A DNA stretch of 64,000 bases. It comes from Bacteroidales bacterium (GTDB lineage Bacteria; Bacteroidota; Bacteroidia; Bacteroidales; FEN-979). Position numbers and translations under genes: made by a program. Of this stretch, positions 1-8,551 are shown piece by piece. A model generated the notes under the pieces. The model was given only the letters and a program-made list of their open reading frames with translations. It was not told the DNA's origin and did no database searches. Every line of letters begins with the position of its first letter. Position 1 is the first letter of the stretch. Location of the stretch: contig JALNZC010000005.1 of NCBI GenBank assembly GCA_023229525.1, positions 81,395 through 145,394 on the forward strand. The letters are read 5' to 3'.

Positions 1-693
1 TTTATTGACAGTGATCGAAATATGATGTTTTATTGCTTTCATTTCCAACATTTCAGCAACTTCCTGTGTCAGGGCTACAATGTCGAACCGGGTGACATTC
101 AGCCTTATATGCCCAGAATCCAATTGTGAGATCTCGTCCAGGTCTTCGATGATCTTCACCAATCTTTCAATACTTTTCTCTGACCGTTTCAGGTATTCGC
201 GGTTAATGGTTGGATCCTCCAGACCTCCATCAAGTAGGGTAGAAACATAACCCTGGATATTAAAAAGTGGTGTTTTCAACTCGTGCGACACATTGCCGAT
301 AAAATCACGACGATACTCCTCCAGCCGGTTGAGTTGTTCTATCTCCTTTTGTTTTTCATCTTCCCAGCTTTCCACTTCAGTCTGTACATTCTCAATGATA
401 TTCTGTTCAGGTAAAATGACAGGTTTCTCCTTTTTACCTACCTTGAACAGATGAATTGACTTGTAAATCAACCGGATTTTACTATAAATAAAACGTTCGA
501 GGGTGTATCTGAAAATAAAATAAGCCATCAAAAAAAGAAGTACCGAACTAAGGATAAGGATTAGGTATGAGGAAAAATGAGTGAAAGCATGAGGAAAAAT
601 TAAAACAACCGATGAGAAAAATAAGATTATATAAGTCACTGTGATGATCAGTGCGTTCAAGATAGCCAGATTGCGGGGTTCATGAAACTTCAT
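1..693 (-). CDS. Sensor histidine kinase, PhoR-like (C-terminus beyond the window edge)
   Basis: The first 231 codons of a membrane sensor kinase that would phosphorylate the response regulator encoded just upstream on the same strand. Two hydrophobic segments are visible at about residues 10-32 and 41-60. They are followed by a charged linker and a HisKA dimerisation domain with the H-box SHELKTP, phospho-acceptor His136. The ATP-binding N and G boxes should lie beyond base 1. The ATG at 693-691 overlaps the regulator's TGA (ATGA overlap), which supports both this start and translational coupling. The short N-terminus has no sizeable periplasmic sensor domain, so the signal is unclear. Family assignment is firm; the substrate is inferred from the pairing. 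Confidence 0.9.
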   Translation of the reverse strand, partial: MKFHEPRNLAILNALIITVTYIILFFSSVVLIFPHAFTHFSSYLILILSSVLLFLMAYFIFRYTLERFIYSKIRLIYKSIHLFKVGKKEKPVILPEQNIIENVQTEVESWEDEKQKEIEQLNRLEEYRRDFIGNVSHELKTPLFNIQGYVSTLLDGGLEDPTINREYLKRSEKSIERLVKIIEDLDEISQLDSGHIRLNVTRFDIVALTQEVAEMLEMKAIKHHISITVNK

Positions 694-1376
694 TCCACTT
701 CGAATTTGTACCCGACCCCTTTGATGGTTTTAATACTCTCGGTTTCCAGTTTTTCCCGGATACGGCGAATGTGAACATCAATGGTACGGTCACCCACGAT
801 AACATCCTCGCCCCAGACATGGGCAAAAATTTCTTCGCGCCTGACCACCTTATTGGTTTGTGAAACCAGGTACTGCAACAGTTCGAATTCCTTGCGGGCC
901 AGTGTTATTTCGGTCTTGTTCTTAATCACGACATAACGATCTTTATCAATCGTGAATTCTTTGGTTTCAATGATGTTAATGTTTTCGGGTATCGCTTTAT
1001 ACCGTCGTAATAAAGCCTGGATACGGCTTATAAAAACTTTAGGTTTGATGGGTTTGGTAATATAATCATCGGCGCCGGCTTTAAATCCGGCAATCTGGGA
1101 ATAATCCTCTCCCCGGGCCGTAAGAAAAGCAATCAATGTTCCTTCAAGTTCAGGTACTTTGCGGATTTCCATACAAGTTTCCATGCCATCCATCACGGGC
1201 ATCATCACATCAAGTATAGCCAGTTGTGGTTTGTGTTCCATGGCTAATTTCAAAGCAATTTTCCCGTTTTTTGCCTTCAACACTCGGTATCCTTCACGTT
1301 CAAGGTTATATCCTAAAAATTCCAGGATGTCTTTTTCATCATCAGCCAGTAAAATGGTAATTGGAATATCTTCCAT
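690..1376 (-). CDS. OmpR/PhoB-family response regulator
   Basis: A 228-residue DNA-binding response regulator. The receiver domain (about residues 7-122) has the acidic pair at 12-13, phospho-acceptor Asp56 in LDVMMP, a switch Thr near 86 and Lys108 in TKP. A winged-helix Trans_reg_C domain (about 130-228) carries the typical GDRTIDVHIRRIREKL recognition region. It is the first gene of a two-gene operon with the kinase, joined by a 4-nt ATGA overlap. The pair resembles the PhoB/PhoR type common in Bacteroidota, but the regulon cannot be read from the sequence, so no gene symbol is given. A TAATTTTG box lies about 20 bases upstream of the start. Confidence 0.93.
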   Translation of the reverse strand: MEDIPITILLADDEKDILEFLGYNLEREGYRVLKAKNGKIALKLAMEHKPQLAILDVMMPVMDGMETCMEIRKVPELEGTLIAFLTARGEDYSQIAGFKAGADDYITKPIKPKVFISRIQALLRRYKAIPENINIIETKEFTIDKDRYVVIKNKTEITLARKEFELLQYLVSQTNKVVRREEIFAHVWGEDVIVGDRTIDVHIRRIREKLETESIKTIKGVGYKFEVE

Positions 1377-1396
1377 CCGGATCTATAATTGATTGG

Positions 1397-1404
1397 CAAA
1401 ATTA
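1397..1404 (-). promoter_or_regulatory. Candidate -7 box for the response regulator
   Basis: On the minus strand this reads TAATTTTG, matching the Bacteroidota -7 consensus TAnnTTTG. It would give a 5' leader of about 15 bases. No TTTG -33 element is seen at the expected spacing, so support is partial. Confidence 0.4.
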
Positions 1405-1540
1405 CGAAAAACAAGCGATTCAGGGATTTTTCATACTTTTATAGGCTAAATTCCCCGCCCCTCTGGAGCGGAACCCTGGTCCAAGACTTATCCTGGGGTT
1501 CAAACCATTAATTTGAGATGCATTATTACGAAAATTGGGT

Positions 1541-2155
1541 ATGAAAAAACTGCTAATGATTGTTCTCCTGTGTTTTCCACTTGCCGGATTGACGCAAAAG
1601 TTTAATGGCGGAATCCTGGTCGGAGGAGTTGTAAGTCAGGTGGATGGTGATACGTGGGACGGTTTCCATAAATTCGGATTTCTGGGTGGCGCTTATGTAA
1701 GTTTACGGGTTTCCCCACATTCTTCATTCCAGATGGAGATGGAATATATCCAGAAAGGAAGCCGGAATGCGGATACGGTAAACGTCTTAAACCAGGAATA
1801 TCTGCTCCGCTTACATTACCTGGAAATACCTGTTCTTTACCAATACACATTTGCCAGGAGATTTTCAGTTGAAGCAGGGCCAGCCATCGATATTTTACTG
1901 GGCAGTCTGGAATTAAGTAACGGAAGTGAATTTCCCAATGCGGTTCCACTCCGACCCGTCACACTCGCCGGTATCATCGGAGTTAATGGATATATCACCC
2001 GGCATCTGAAAGCAAATTTTCGCTTCAATTATTCCCTGTTGTCGATTCGCAACGGAATTGGAAACGGTTACCGGAAAATCTTATTTGAATATGGTCAGTA
2101 TAACAATGTGTTGTCCCTGTCATTATGCTGGGATTTTAAAACCAATGATTTTTAA
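1541..2155 (+). CDS. Outer-membrane beta-barrel protein (PorT-like family)
   Basis: A 204-residue protein with a signal peptide (about residues 1-19, ending LAGLTQ). It then has alternating polar/hydrophobic strands typical of a small 8-strand outer-membrane barrel; the tail ends in an aromatic strand (LSLSLCWDF). The start is placed at the ATG at 1541; an in-frame TTG six bases upstream would only add two residues ahead of the signal peptide. The role is not predictable: such barrels range from T9SS accessory factors to structural proteins. It stands upstream of ubiX with a 21-base gap, so co-transcription is possible though functionally unexplained. Confidence 0.7.
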   Translation: MKKLLMIVLLCFPLAGLTQKFNGGILVGGVVSQVDGDTWDGFHKFGFLGGAYVSLRVSPHSSFQMEMEYIQKGSRNADTVNVLNQEYLLRLHYLEIPVLYQYTFARRFSVEAGPAIDILLGSLELSNGSEFPNAVPLRPVTLAGIIGVNGYITRHLKANFRFNYSLLSIRNGIGNGYRKILFEYGQYNNVLSLSLCWDFKTNDF

Positions 2156-2176
2156 CAGAATAACCCGCACCGGAGC

Positions 2177-2749
2177 ATGAAAAAACAAAAAATCATCATC
2201 GGGATAACAGGGGCCAGCGGTTTACTTTATGCAAAACTGCTTCTGGAAAAACTCAGTTTATTGCACGATCAGATTGACAAATGTGGTATCATTTTCTCGG
2301 AAAATGCAAAACCGGTTTGGAAATTTGAGCTCAATTCCGACCCTGATGCAATCAAATACCCCGATTGGATTACCGTTTACGATCCGGGAAATTTATTTGC
2401 TCCTATGGCGTCGGGTTCAAGCGGGTATGATACCATGATCATTTGTCCATGTACGATGGGAACGCTGGGCCGCATTGCCTCTGGTATTTCCACCGATCTG
2501 CTCACCCGTGCTGCCGATGTAATGCTGAAAGAACGAAGGAAACTGATCCTTGTCCCACGCGAGGCTCCTTTCAACCTGATTCATCTCAATAACATGAAAC
2601 TGCTCACAGAGACCGGCGCCATTATTTGTCCTGCTTCACCTTCGTTTTACAGTAAACCGGTTACCATTGAAGAACTGGCCATGACCGTAGTCGACCGGGT
2701 TCTGGTCCTTGCCGGATTTGAATTCCCAACCTTTCATTGGGGTAAATAA
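2177..2749 (+). CDS. ubiX: Flavin prenyltransferase UbiX
   Basis: A 190-residue UbiX/Pad1 family enzyme. These make prenylated FMN from FMN and dimethylallyl phosphate, the cofactor of UbiD-type decarboxylases. Visible signatures are the N-terminal FMN-binding loop GITGASGLLYA, the CPCTMGTLGRIASGIS segment and the VPREAPFNLIHLNNM motif that lines the prenyl-transfer site. Length is normal for the family (about 190). No ubiD partner is in the window. It runs convergently into queG with only 15 bases between the stops and no obvious hairpin there. Confidence 0.92.
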   Translation: MKKQKIIIGITGASGLLYAKLLLEKLSLLHDQIDKCGIIFSENAKPVWKFELNSDPDAIKYPDWITVYDPGNLFAPMASGSSGYDTMIICPCTMGTLGRIASGISTDLLTRAADVMLKERRKLILVPREAPFNLIHLNNMKLLTETGAIICPASPSFYSKPVTIEELAMTVVDRVLVLAGFEFPTFHWGK

Positions 2750-2764
2750 AACTATTTTTCCGGT

Positions 2765-3685
2765 TCATCCACTCTTTTTTCCTGCAGCTTCAATATTCCT
2801 CATAAGGCGCTGATAACCGATCCGTTTAACCGGTGAATTGGCAAAAATGGCGTTAAACTGATCGTTTGTAAGGGCAAGCCAATCGTGCTTCCGCAAGTTT
2901 ATCAGCGCAGGAGATGGTAAGAATTCCGGAAAACCATGCGATTTCGAAAACCGGTTAAACGGACAAACATCCTGGCAAATATCGCAACCATAAATCCGAT
3001 CGTGCAAATGATTTATCACATCTTCAGGAATGGTGGATTTATTTTCGATGGTATGAAAAGCAATACAACGGGATATGTCGAGCTGATATGGTTTATCGAG
3101 GGCGCCGGTAGGGCATGCCCTGATGCATTTTTCGCAATCACCGCAATAATCTATTCCGGCCGTATCCGGTTCAAGATCCAGATCGGTAAGCAGAACACCA
3201 AGGAAGAAAAACGACCCGGATTTTTTATTGATAAGAATGGTGTTTTTGCCCTGCCAACCCAACCCGCAACGATGTGCCCAAATTTTTTCAGGAACCGGTC
3301 CCGAATCGACAAAAGACATTAATTGTATCGCACCTGATTCCAGTTTTAAATAAGCCATAAGCTGTTCCAGGCGATTTTTCACTACAATATGATAATCGGA
3401 TCCGTAAGCATATTTTGCGATGATAAAATTATCCTCGTCGGGTATCGTTTCCGGCGGAAAATAATTCAAAGCCAGGGTTATCACCGATTTTACTCCAGGT
3501 AACACCCGGGAAGGGTCCATCCGTTTTTCGTGGTTTGTTTTAAGATAATTTAATGTGATATGCTTCCCCTGTTCCGGATACCCGGAATAAAACGACTGTA
3601 ATTCCTCCGGTGGCTCTGCCCTGGCACAACCACAATGTGAAAATCCCAGACGGAACGCTTCGGTTTTTATCTGATCAACCAACAT
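2765..3685 (-). CDS. queG: Epoxyqueuosine reductase QueG
   Basis: A 306-residue cobalamin- and iron-sulfur-dependent enzyme for the last step of queuosine synthesis, reducing epoxyqueuosine to queuosine in tRNA. Two cysteine clusters for [4Fe-4S] centres are clear: CGDCEKCIRACP and CDICQDVCP. The conserved Asp region reads VDSGPVPEK. The start is set at the ATG at 3685, giving the usual N-terminus MLVDQIKTEAFRLGF; an open frame continues upstream into a dispersed repeat element and is not part of the protein. It lacks the HEAT-repeat C-terminus that some QueG proteins have. Other queuosine genes are not in the window. Confidence 0.93.
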   Translation of the reverse strand: MLVDQIKTEAFRLGFSHCGCARAEPPEELQSFYSGYPEQGKHITLNYLKTNHEKRMDPSRVLPGVKSVITLALNYFPPETIPDEDNFIIAKYAYGSDYHIVVKNRLEQLMAYLKLESGAIQLMSFVDSGPVPEKIWAHRCGLGWQGKNTILINKKSGSFFFLGVLLTDLDLEPDTAGIDYCGDCEKCIRACPTGALDKPYQLDISRCIAFHTIENKSTIPEDVINHLHDRIYGCDICQDVCPFNRFSKSHGFPEFLPSPALINLRKHDWLALTNDQFNAIFANSPVKRIGYQRLMRNIEAAGKKSG

Positions 3686-3743
3686 TTCCAGGAATAAAAA
3701 ACTTGAGCCTGCTCCGAAAAGTTTGCGAAAAAGGTTTGCAGCC

Positions 3744-3882
3744 AATCTACCCACCCCCAACCCCTCCCTTGAAAAGGGATGGGAAAAGCGCCACTATACC
3801 CAATAACAAGATATACAGTATTTTGCCGGAGCAGAAATGCTCCCCTCCCTGTGGACAGGGAGGGGCTGGGGGTGGGTAGATT
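3744..3882. repeat. 139-bp inverted-repeat element (MITE-like or RNA hairpin element)
   Basis: The ends form a 26-bp inverted repeat with one mismatch: left arm 3744-3769, right arm 3857-3882. The arms are rich in C on the left and G on the right (CCCACCCCC / GGGGGTGGG). Each arm also has its own small palindrome next to it: tccctt/aaggga near 3764-3777 and cctccct/agggagg near 3845-3863. The interior is AT-richer and non-coding. Related G-rich hairpins occur at 15709-15745 and near 62923-62955. It sits between queG and ruvB. It could be a small non-autonomous transposable element or a structured transcript; no target duplication was identified. Confidence 0.7.
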
Positions 3883-3958
3883 TACCATAAGCTACTTTTC
3901 GGAGTGGCCTCAAACTTGGAATACTTAAAAAATATCCAGCATCCAGTATCCGGAACAC

Positions 3959-4984
3959 TCAATCAAACAACTCAGGATGTTGCCCCGTCCTTGTTTTGCC
4001 CAGATGCCGGTAAGCCATATCGGTGACTTCACGGCCTCTTGGTGTACGCATGATATATCCTTCCTGGATCAGGAACGGCTCGTATACCTCTTCGATGGTC
4101 CCTGCATCTTCCGATACCGCTGTGGCGATCGTAGTCAGGCCGACAGGTCCTCCTTTGAACTTATCGATAATGGTACACAGGATTTTATTATCCATTTCAT
4201 CAAGACCGTTTTTATCGACATTCAGGGCAGCAAGGGCAAACTGGCTTATTTTCAAATCAATTTTACCCGATCCTTTGATCTGTGCAAAATCGCGTATCCG
4301 GCGAAGGATCATGTTGGCAATTCGAGGAGTACCGCGGCTTCGCCGGGCAATTTCAGCTGTCGCCTCCGGTTCGATTTCGGTTCGCAGGATCTCGGCAGAC
4401 CGTTTGATGATCCGCTCGAGGGTCTCACTTTGATAATAGTTCAGGCGTGAAGTAATGCCGAAACGCGAACGGAGCGGAGCGGTAAGTAATCCCGATCGTG
4501 TTGTGGCGCCTACAAGGGTGAACGGGTTAAGTTTTATCTGTATGCTGCGGGCATTCGGACCAGTTTCGATCATGATATCGATCTTGTAATCCTCCATGGC
4601 TGAATACAGATATTCTTCAACCACCGGAGATAATCGGTGAATTTCGTCGATGAACAATACATCATTCGGTTCAAGTCCGGTCAGCAATCCGGCCAGGTCA
4701 CCCGGTTTGTCAAGAACCGGACCCGAAGTTACCCGGATGTTCACCCTTAACTCATTGGCAATAATGTGGGCAAGGGTTGTCTTTCCCAATCCCGGGGGAC
4801 CATGCAACAGAACATGGTCAAGTGATTCACCACGCTGACGGGCAGCCTTGACAAATATCTTCAGGTTTTCTACGATGGCTACCTGGCCGGCGAATTCAAC
4901 GAATTCCGATGGGCGTAACACTTTTTCAATCTCTTTTTCGCCATTGCTTAAGTGTTCACCGGAAGCATCCAGGTTTTCGTTCAT
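3959..4984 (-). CDS. ruvB: Holliday junction branch-migration helicase RuvB
   Basis: A 341-residue AAA+ ATPase that drives Holliday junction branch migration with RuvA. Seen: RPSEFVEFAGQ at the N-terminus, Walker A GPPGLGKTT, Walker B FIDEIHR, the sensor GATTRSGLL, the arginine-finger region PLRSRFG, and the C-terminal winged helix with TPRGREVT. Length is typical. The last residues before the stop (TRTGQHPELFD) are slightly longer than in many homologues. A TACTTTTG box ends 6 bases before the ATG. ruvA and ruvC are not in the window. Confidence 0.96.
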   Translation of the reverse strand: MNENLDASGEHLSNGEKEIEKVLRPSEFVEFAGQVAIVENLKIFVKAARQRGESLDHVLLHGPPGLGKTTLAHIIANELRVNIRVTSGPVLDKPGDLAGLLTGLEPNDVLFIDEIHRLSPVVEEYLYSAMEDYKIDIMIETGPNARSIQIKLNPFTLVGATTRSGLLTAPLRSRFGITSRLNYYQSETLERIIKRSAEILRTEIEPEATAEIARRSRGTPRIANMILRRIRDFAQIKGSGKIDLKISQFALAALNVDKNGLDEMDNKILCTIIDKFKGGPVGLTTIATAVSEDAGTIEEVYEPFLIQEGYIMRTPRGREVTDMAYRHLGKTRTGQHPELFD

Positions 4985-4989
4985 GACAA

Positions 4990-4997
4990 CAAAAGTA
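4990..4997 (-). promoter_or_regulatory. Candidate -7 box of ruvB, possibly leaderless
   Basis: Minus strand TACTTTTG fits TAnnTTTG. It is so close to the ruvB ATG (4984) that transcription would begin at or next to the start codon. No -33 TTTG is seen at the right distance. Confidence 0.3.
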
Positions 4998-5070
4998 AAT
5001 TAATTTCACCGGTTTTTCTTTGTAATTTAAATTCTTTATCTTTACCTGGTAAATTAAAAACCGCACGACC

Positions 5071-5910
5071 ATGAACCCTATCCTCGTCGCCGTGGACTTT
5101 TCCAATACCTCTATTCGCGCCATCGAATACGCGATTCCACTGGCCAATAAGCTCAAATCTTCCATCCAAATGATATGGGTCGATAAAATCAGCCCACAGG
5201 AATCTCTTTATCCGGATACCTCAAACCAGAACAGGAATGAAGCCAAAAAGCGATTCGAGGAATTAATCAATATCTATCATAAGAAACTGGCTAAAGGGAT
5301 CACGTTGGAATATAAGCTCAAAAAAGGAAAGATCTATCGTGAAGTCGATAACCTGGCCAGACTTACTCAGGCTGAATTAATTGTGACCGGGGCCCATGGC
5401 ATTTCCGGATTTGAGGAATTCTGGATCGGCAGCAATGCATTTAAAATTGTAACCTACGCCTCCTTCCCGGTCATCACGGTAAGGCACGACCTGTTGATCA
5501 AAAAAACCATAGATAAAATATTGGTTCCAATCGACGGTTCAGCCGAAACGATTCAAAAATTACCGTTTGTGGTGAAACTGGCCAGACTCTTCAAATCGGA
5601 GGTACACGTTGTAACTACCCACAACAGTCACCTGAAATCGATCCAGCGGATTGCAGAAAAATATGCACAAACAGCAACCGGCTATCTTCAAATGCATTCG
5701 GTCAAGCATATTTCGGATACCATCATTGCCAACGATCTGACCAAAGCTGTTTTGATGTACGCCACGAATGTTCAGGCTGATCTGATTGCCATAATGACGG
5801 AACAGGAAACTCCGGTGAACATCCTGCTTGGCCCCCAGGTACAGCAACTGATCAACCAGTCACCCGTCCCTGTGTTGAGTATTCATCCCCGGGAACATTT
5901 TTATTTATAG
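5071..5910 (+). CDS. Universal stress protein with two UspA domains
   Basis: A 279-residue tandem UspA protein. The first domain (about 1-145) keeps the ATP-binding pattern G-x2-G-x9-G-S in GAHGISGFEEFWIGS. The second domain (about 148-279) has a degenerate version (MTEQETPVNILLGP) and ends in the usual PVPVLSI strand, so probably only the first half binds nucleotide. It begins a tight three-gene run with a SPOR protein (6-base gap) and a paralogous Usp (16-base gap), suggesting one stress-responsive operon. The ATG at 5071 follows shortly after divergent ruvB. Confidence 0.9.
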   Translation: MNPILVAVDFSNTSIRAIEYAIPLANKLKSSIQMIWVDKISPQESLYPDTSNQNRNEAKKRFEELINIYHKKLAKGITLEYKLKKGKIYREVDNLARLTQAELIVTGAHGISGFEEFWIGSNAFKIVTYASFPVITVRHDLLIKKTIDKILVPIDGSAETIQKLPFVVKLARLFKSEVHVVTTHNSHLKSIQRIAEKYAQTATGYLQMHSVKHISDTIIANDLTKAVLMYATNVQADLIAIMTEQETPVNILLGPQVQQLINQSPVPVLSIHPREHFYL

Positions 5911-5916
5911 AAAAAG

Positions 5917-6345
5917 ATGAGATCCATTCTCAAATATAGCACGATTGCTTTAATCATTCTGGTGCAATATACGGAAACCAGGGCACAGAACACCGATACA
6001 CTGGGCCTGATGGGTAATATCATTCAGGATCCCCGGGCTGAGATACTTATTATGAAGCATATCCGGATAAACCAAAGCCTTAATAGCATTGACGGTTTTC
6101 GTATTCAACTGTTTTCTGATTCCGGAAATAATTCCAAAACCAATGCTCAGGCGGTATATGATGAATTTATTTTAAAATATCCAAAGATAGGAGCTTACCT
6201 TACTTTTAAATCACCCAACTACAAGGTACGTATCGGTGATTTCCGGACCAGGCTGGATGCCCAGCGGTTTCTCAATGAACTGACGTTAGACTATCCTAAT
6301 GCCTTTATTGTTGCGGAACCAATCAAATTACCACAGATCGAGTAA
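5917..6345 (+). CDS. Small secreted SPOR-domain protein
   Basis: A 142-residue protein with a signal peptide (about 1-23, ending ETRAQ). A SPOR-like fold follows at about 55-140: GFRIQLFSDSGN, a helix with YDEFILKYP, then VRIGDFRTRLDAQRFLNEL. SPOR domains bind denuded peptidoglycan glycan strands at division sites. Its position between two Usp genes is unusual and suggests the operon links envelope status with a cytoplasmic nucleotide-binding response; that link is inference. There are no extra catalytic domains. Confidence 0.8.
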   Translation: MRSILKYSTIALIILVQYTETRAQNTDTLGLMGNIIQDPRAEILIMKHIRINQSLNSIDGFRIQLFSDSGNNSKTNAQAVYDEFILKYPKIGAYLTFKSPNYKVRIGDFRTRLDAQRFLNELTLDYPNAFIVAEPIKLPQIE

Positions 6346-6361
6346 CCAAAAACTGAAGCAT

Positions 6362-7216
6362 ATGAGCAAAATAGTAGTCGCCCTCGATTTTTCCGATTGT
6401 TCCATCAATGCTTTTTTACATGCCCTCTCCATTGCGCAGCATTGCGGTTCCGACATGATCCTTGTCTGGGTTGAAAAAACCATGGCCGAAAAAGAAAAAT
6501 ATACCGATAAGCCCAAGGATCCGTTTGCCGAAGTCCAGAAAGCGTTTGAAGAACTGATCGCAAAATATCAACCCGAATTACCGGATGGGAAGATTACCTT
6601 TTCGATACGCCGGGGAAAGATATATAAAGAGGTCACCAACGAAGCAAGATCTTGTAAGGCGAACCTGATCGTCGTTGGAACCCATGGAGCATCCGGATTT
6701 GAAGAATTCTGGATAGGAAGTAATGCAAACAAAATTGTGGCCGCCAGCCCATGCCCGGTGCTTACCATCCGGGGAGGGATCAATATAAAAAGACCATTGG
6801 CCCGAATTGTGTTTCCCATCGACAGCGCTGAGGAGACGCGGCAGAAAGCCTCATATGTGGCTTATTTTGCCAAAAAACATGATGCAGAAATTTTTATCCT
6901 GAAACTTTATACCTCGAAACTAAAAACCGCCCGCCATAATGTTGATCTGTATGCTTCCCAGGTATCCCGCTATTTTGACGAGGAAAAAGTAAAATACCAC
7001 ATTGAAAGCGTTGCCGTTGTTGAAAATATTTCCAAAGCAATGATCGACTATGCCGCCAAAATCGATGCGAACCTCATAGCCATCATGACCGAACAAGAGA
7101 CCACCACCGCCAATATTTTCCTGGGTCCGTATGCGCACCAGACAGTAAACCATTCCCCTTTCCCGGTGCTCAGCATCCATTCAAGGGAGACTCAGTCCGG
7201 GGGACTCGGTTTTTAA
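6362..7216 (+). CDS. Universal stress protein with two UspA domains (paralogue)
   Basis: A 284-residue tandem UspA protein similar to the 5071-5910 product along its length. Domain 1 keeps G-x2-G-x9-G-S as GTHGASGFEEFWIGS; domain 2 has the degenerate MTEQETTTANIFLGP. The start is placed at the ATG at 6362 (MSKIVVALDF), because the frame upstream overlaps the SPOR gene and encodes no family sequence. It ends tail-to-tail with fbaA; the two stop codons overlap at 7213-7216. The two Usps probably arose by local duplication and may form heterodimers (inference). Confidence 0.9.
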   Translation: MSKIVVALDFSDCSINAFLHALSIAQHCGSDMILVWVEKTMAEKEKYTDKPKDPFAEVQKAFEELIAKYQPELPDGKITFSIRRGKIYKEVTNEARSCKANLIVVGTHGASGFEEFWIGSNANKIVAASPCPVLTIRGGINIKRPLARIVFPIDSAEETRQKASYVAYFAKKHDAEIFILKLYTSKLKTARHNVDLYASQVSRYFDEEKVKYHIESVAVVENISKAMIDYAAKIDANLIAIMTEQETTTANIFLGPYAHQTVNHSPFPVLSIHSRETQSGGLGF

Positions 7217-8292
7217 TACCGGTTTACGCAGTTCAGATCGGCAAAGGCGATTTTCAAACGTTCCACCATCGACTTTTCTCCTTCCCGTAACCAAGCCCTG
7301 GGATCGTAGAATTTTTTGTTGGGCTTATCTTCTCCATCAGGGTTGCCGATCTGTCCCTGGAGATAACCAACATTCTTCTGATAATAGTGCAAAATTCCTT
7401 CCCAGAATGCCCACTGAGTATCGGTATCGATATTCATCTTGACCACACCATACGAAATGGCTTCCTTGATTTTCGCGGGCTCGGAACCGGAACCTCCGTG
7501 GAATACAAAATTCACAGGATTGGGACCCGTGTTGAATTTTTTCTGAATATAAACCTGTGAATTGTGAAGGATAACCGGTTCGAGTTTCACATTACCGGGT
7601 TTATATACACCGTGTACATTCCCGAATGAAGCCGCAATGGTGAAATTTGGGCTTACATTTAGTAAAGTTTCGTAAGCAAGAGCAACGTGTTCAGGTTGTG
7701 TGTAAAGACGCGAACTGTCAATGCCGGAATTATCCACCCCGTCTTCCTCACCTCCGGTAACTCCCAGTTCGATCTCAAGGGTCATACCCAGTTTGCTCAT
7801 CCGTTCCAGGTAACGCTTACAGATCTCAATGTTTTCGTGAAGGGGCTCTTCGGAAAGATCAAGCATATGTGAACTGAAAAGCGGTTTGCCATGCTTTAGA
7901 AAATATTTTTCCCCTTCATCCAGTAATCCGTCAATCCATGGAAGTAGCTTTTTGGCTGCATGATCGGTGTGAATAATTACAGGGATCCCATAAAGTTCAG
8001 CGATCTCATGGATATGTTTTGCTCCCGCGATGGATCCTTTAATGGCGACACGTTCATCCTCGTTTTTTAACGATTTTCCGGCGTAGAAAACACCTCCGCC
8101 ATTGGAAAACTGGATGATGACCGGAGAATTAACCGCTTTGGCTGCTTCCATCACAGCATTTACCGAACCGGAGCCAACAACATTCACGGCCGGAATGGCA
8201 AAATGATTGGCCTTGGCTGTTTTGAAAATCTCCTGCAGTGCATTGCCTGTTGCAACACCGGCGCCTATTTTATCTGAAATTTTATCTGACAT
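7213..8292 (-). CDS. fbaA: Class II fructose-bisphosphate aldolase
   Basis: A 359-residue zinc-dependent aldolase for glycolysis and gluconeogenesis, splitting fructose 1,6-bisphosphate. Its length equals that of the E. coli FbaA-type (class IIA) enzymes. Seen: HTDHAAKK with the zinc-binding His, LEIELGVTGGEEDGVD, the FGNVHGVY and VFHGGSGS zinc/phosphate loops, and NIDTDTQWAFW. The ATG at 8292 is preceded by a TACCTTTG promoter box about 30 bases upstream. The stop overlaps the stop of the converging Usp gene. Confidence 0.96.
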   Translation of the reverse strand: MSDKISDKIGAGVATGNALQEIFKTAKANHFAIPAVNVVGSGSVNAVMEAAKAVNSPVIIQFSNGGGVFYAGKSLKNEDERVAIKGSIAGAKHIHEIAELYGIPVIIHTDHAAKKLLPWIDGLLDEGEKYFLKHGKPLFSSHMLDLSEEPLHENIEICKRYLERMSKLGMTLEIELGVTGGEEDGVDNSGIDSSRLYTQPEHVALAYETLLNVSPNFTIAASFGNVHGVYKPGNVKLEPVILHNSQVYIQKKFNTGPNPVNFVFHGGSGSEPAKIKEAISYGVVKMNIDTDTQWAFWEGILHYYQKNVGYLQGQIGNPDGEDKPNKKFYDPRAWLREGEKSMVERLKIAFADLNCVNRY

Positions 8293-8322
8293 AGGATTGA
8301 AAATTTGATTTTATTCAGGATT

Positions 8323-8330
8323 CAAAGGTA
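8323..8330 (-). promoter_or_regulatory. Candidate -7 box of fbaA
   Basis: Minus strand TACCTTTG matches TAnnTTTG and gives a leader of about 25 bases. TTTG elements exist upstream within the repeat at 8335-8397, but none at the ideal spacing. Confidence 0.45.
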
Positions 8331-8334
8331 CGAA

Positions 8335-8397
8335 AAGTCAAAAGTCAAAGATCAGAAGTCAAAAAAAACTTAAAATCAAAAGATCAAAATTCATAAG
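8335..8397. repeat. Short word repeat (AGTCAAA type)
   Basis: A degenerate direct repeat of gtcaaaa/gtcaaag/aagtcaaa words in the spacer between fbaA and nhaD. It belongs to the class of spacer word repeats found at several other places in the window. Nothing coding is seen. Confidence 0.55.
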
Positions 8398-8551
8398 TCT
8401 AACTCAAATTGATTTGTAAAATCTCTTTCTGTGGTTCTCCGTGCAATTTCTCCGTAGTTCTATGTGAAAGAAAACGGCCGAATAATTAAATTTGACGAAT
8501 TATTAACATATACTTGCCAGCTCAAATATCACACTTCTTAAATCTTTTTGT

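Noticed and set aside
3667..3888. Open frames crossing the 139-bp element on both strands and a longer QueG start at 3760
   Set aside because: They read through the inverted-repeat element, encode low-complexity P/G-rich sequence and do not fit any family; QueG homology starts at 3685.
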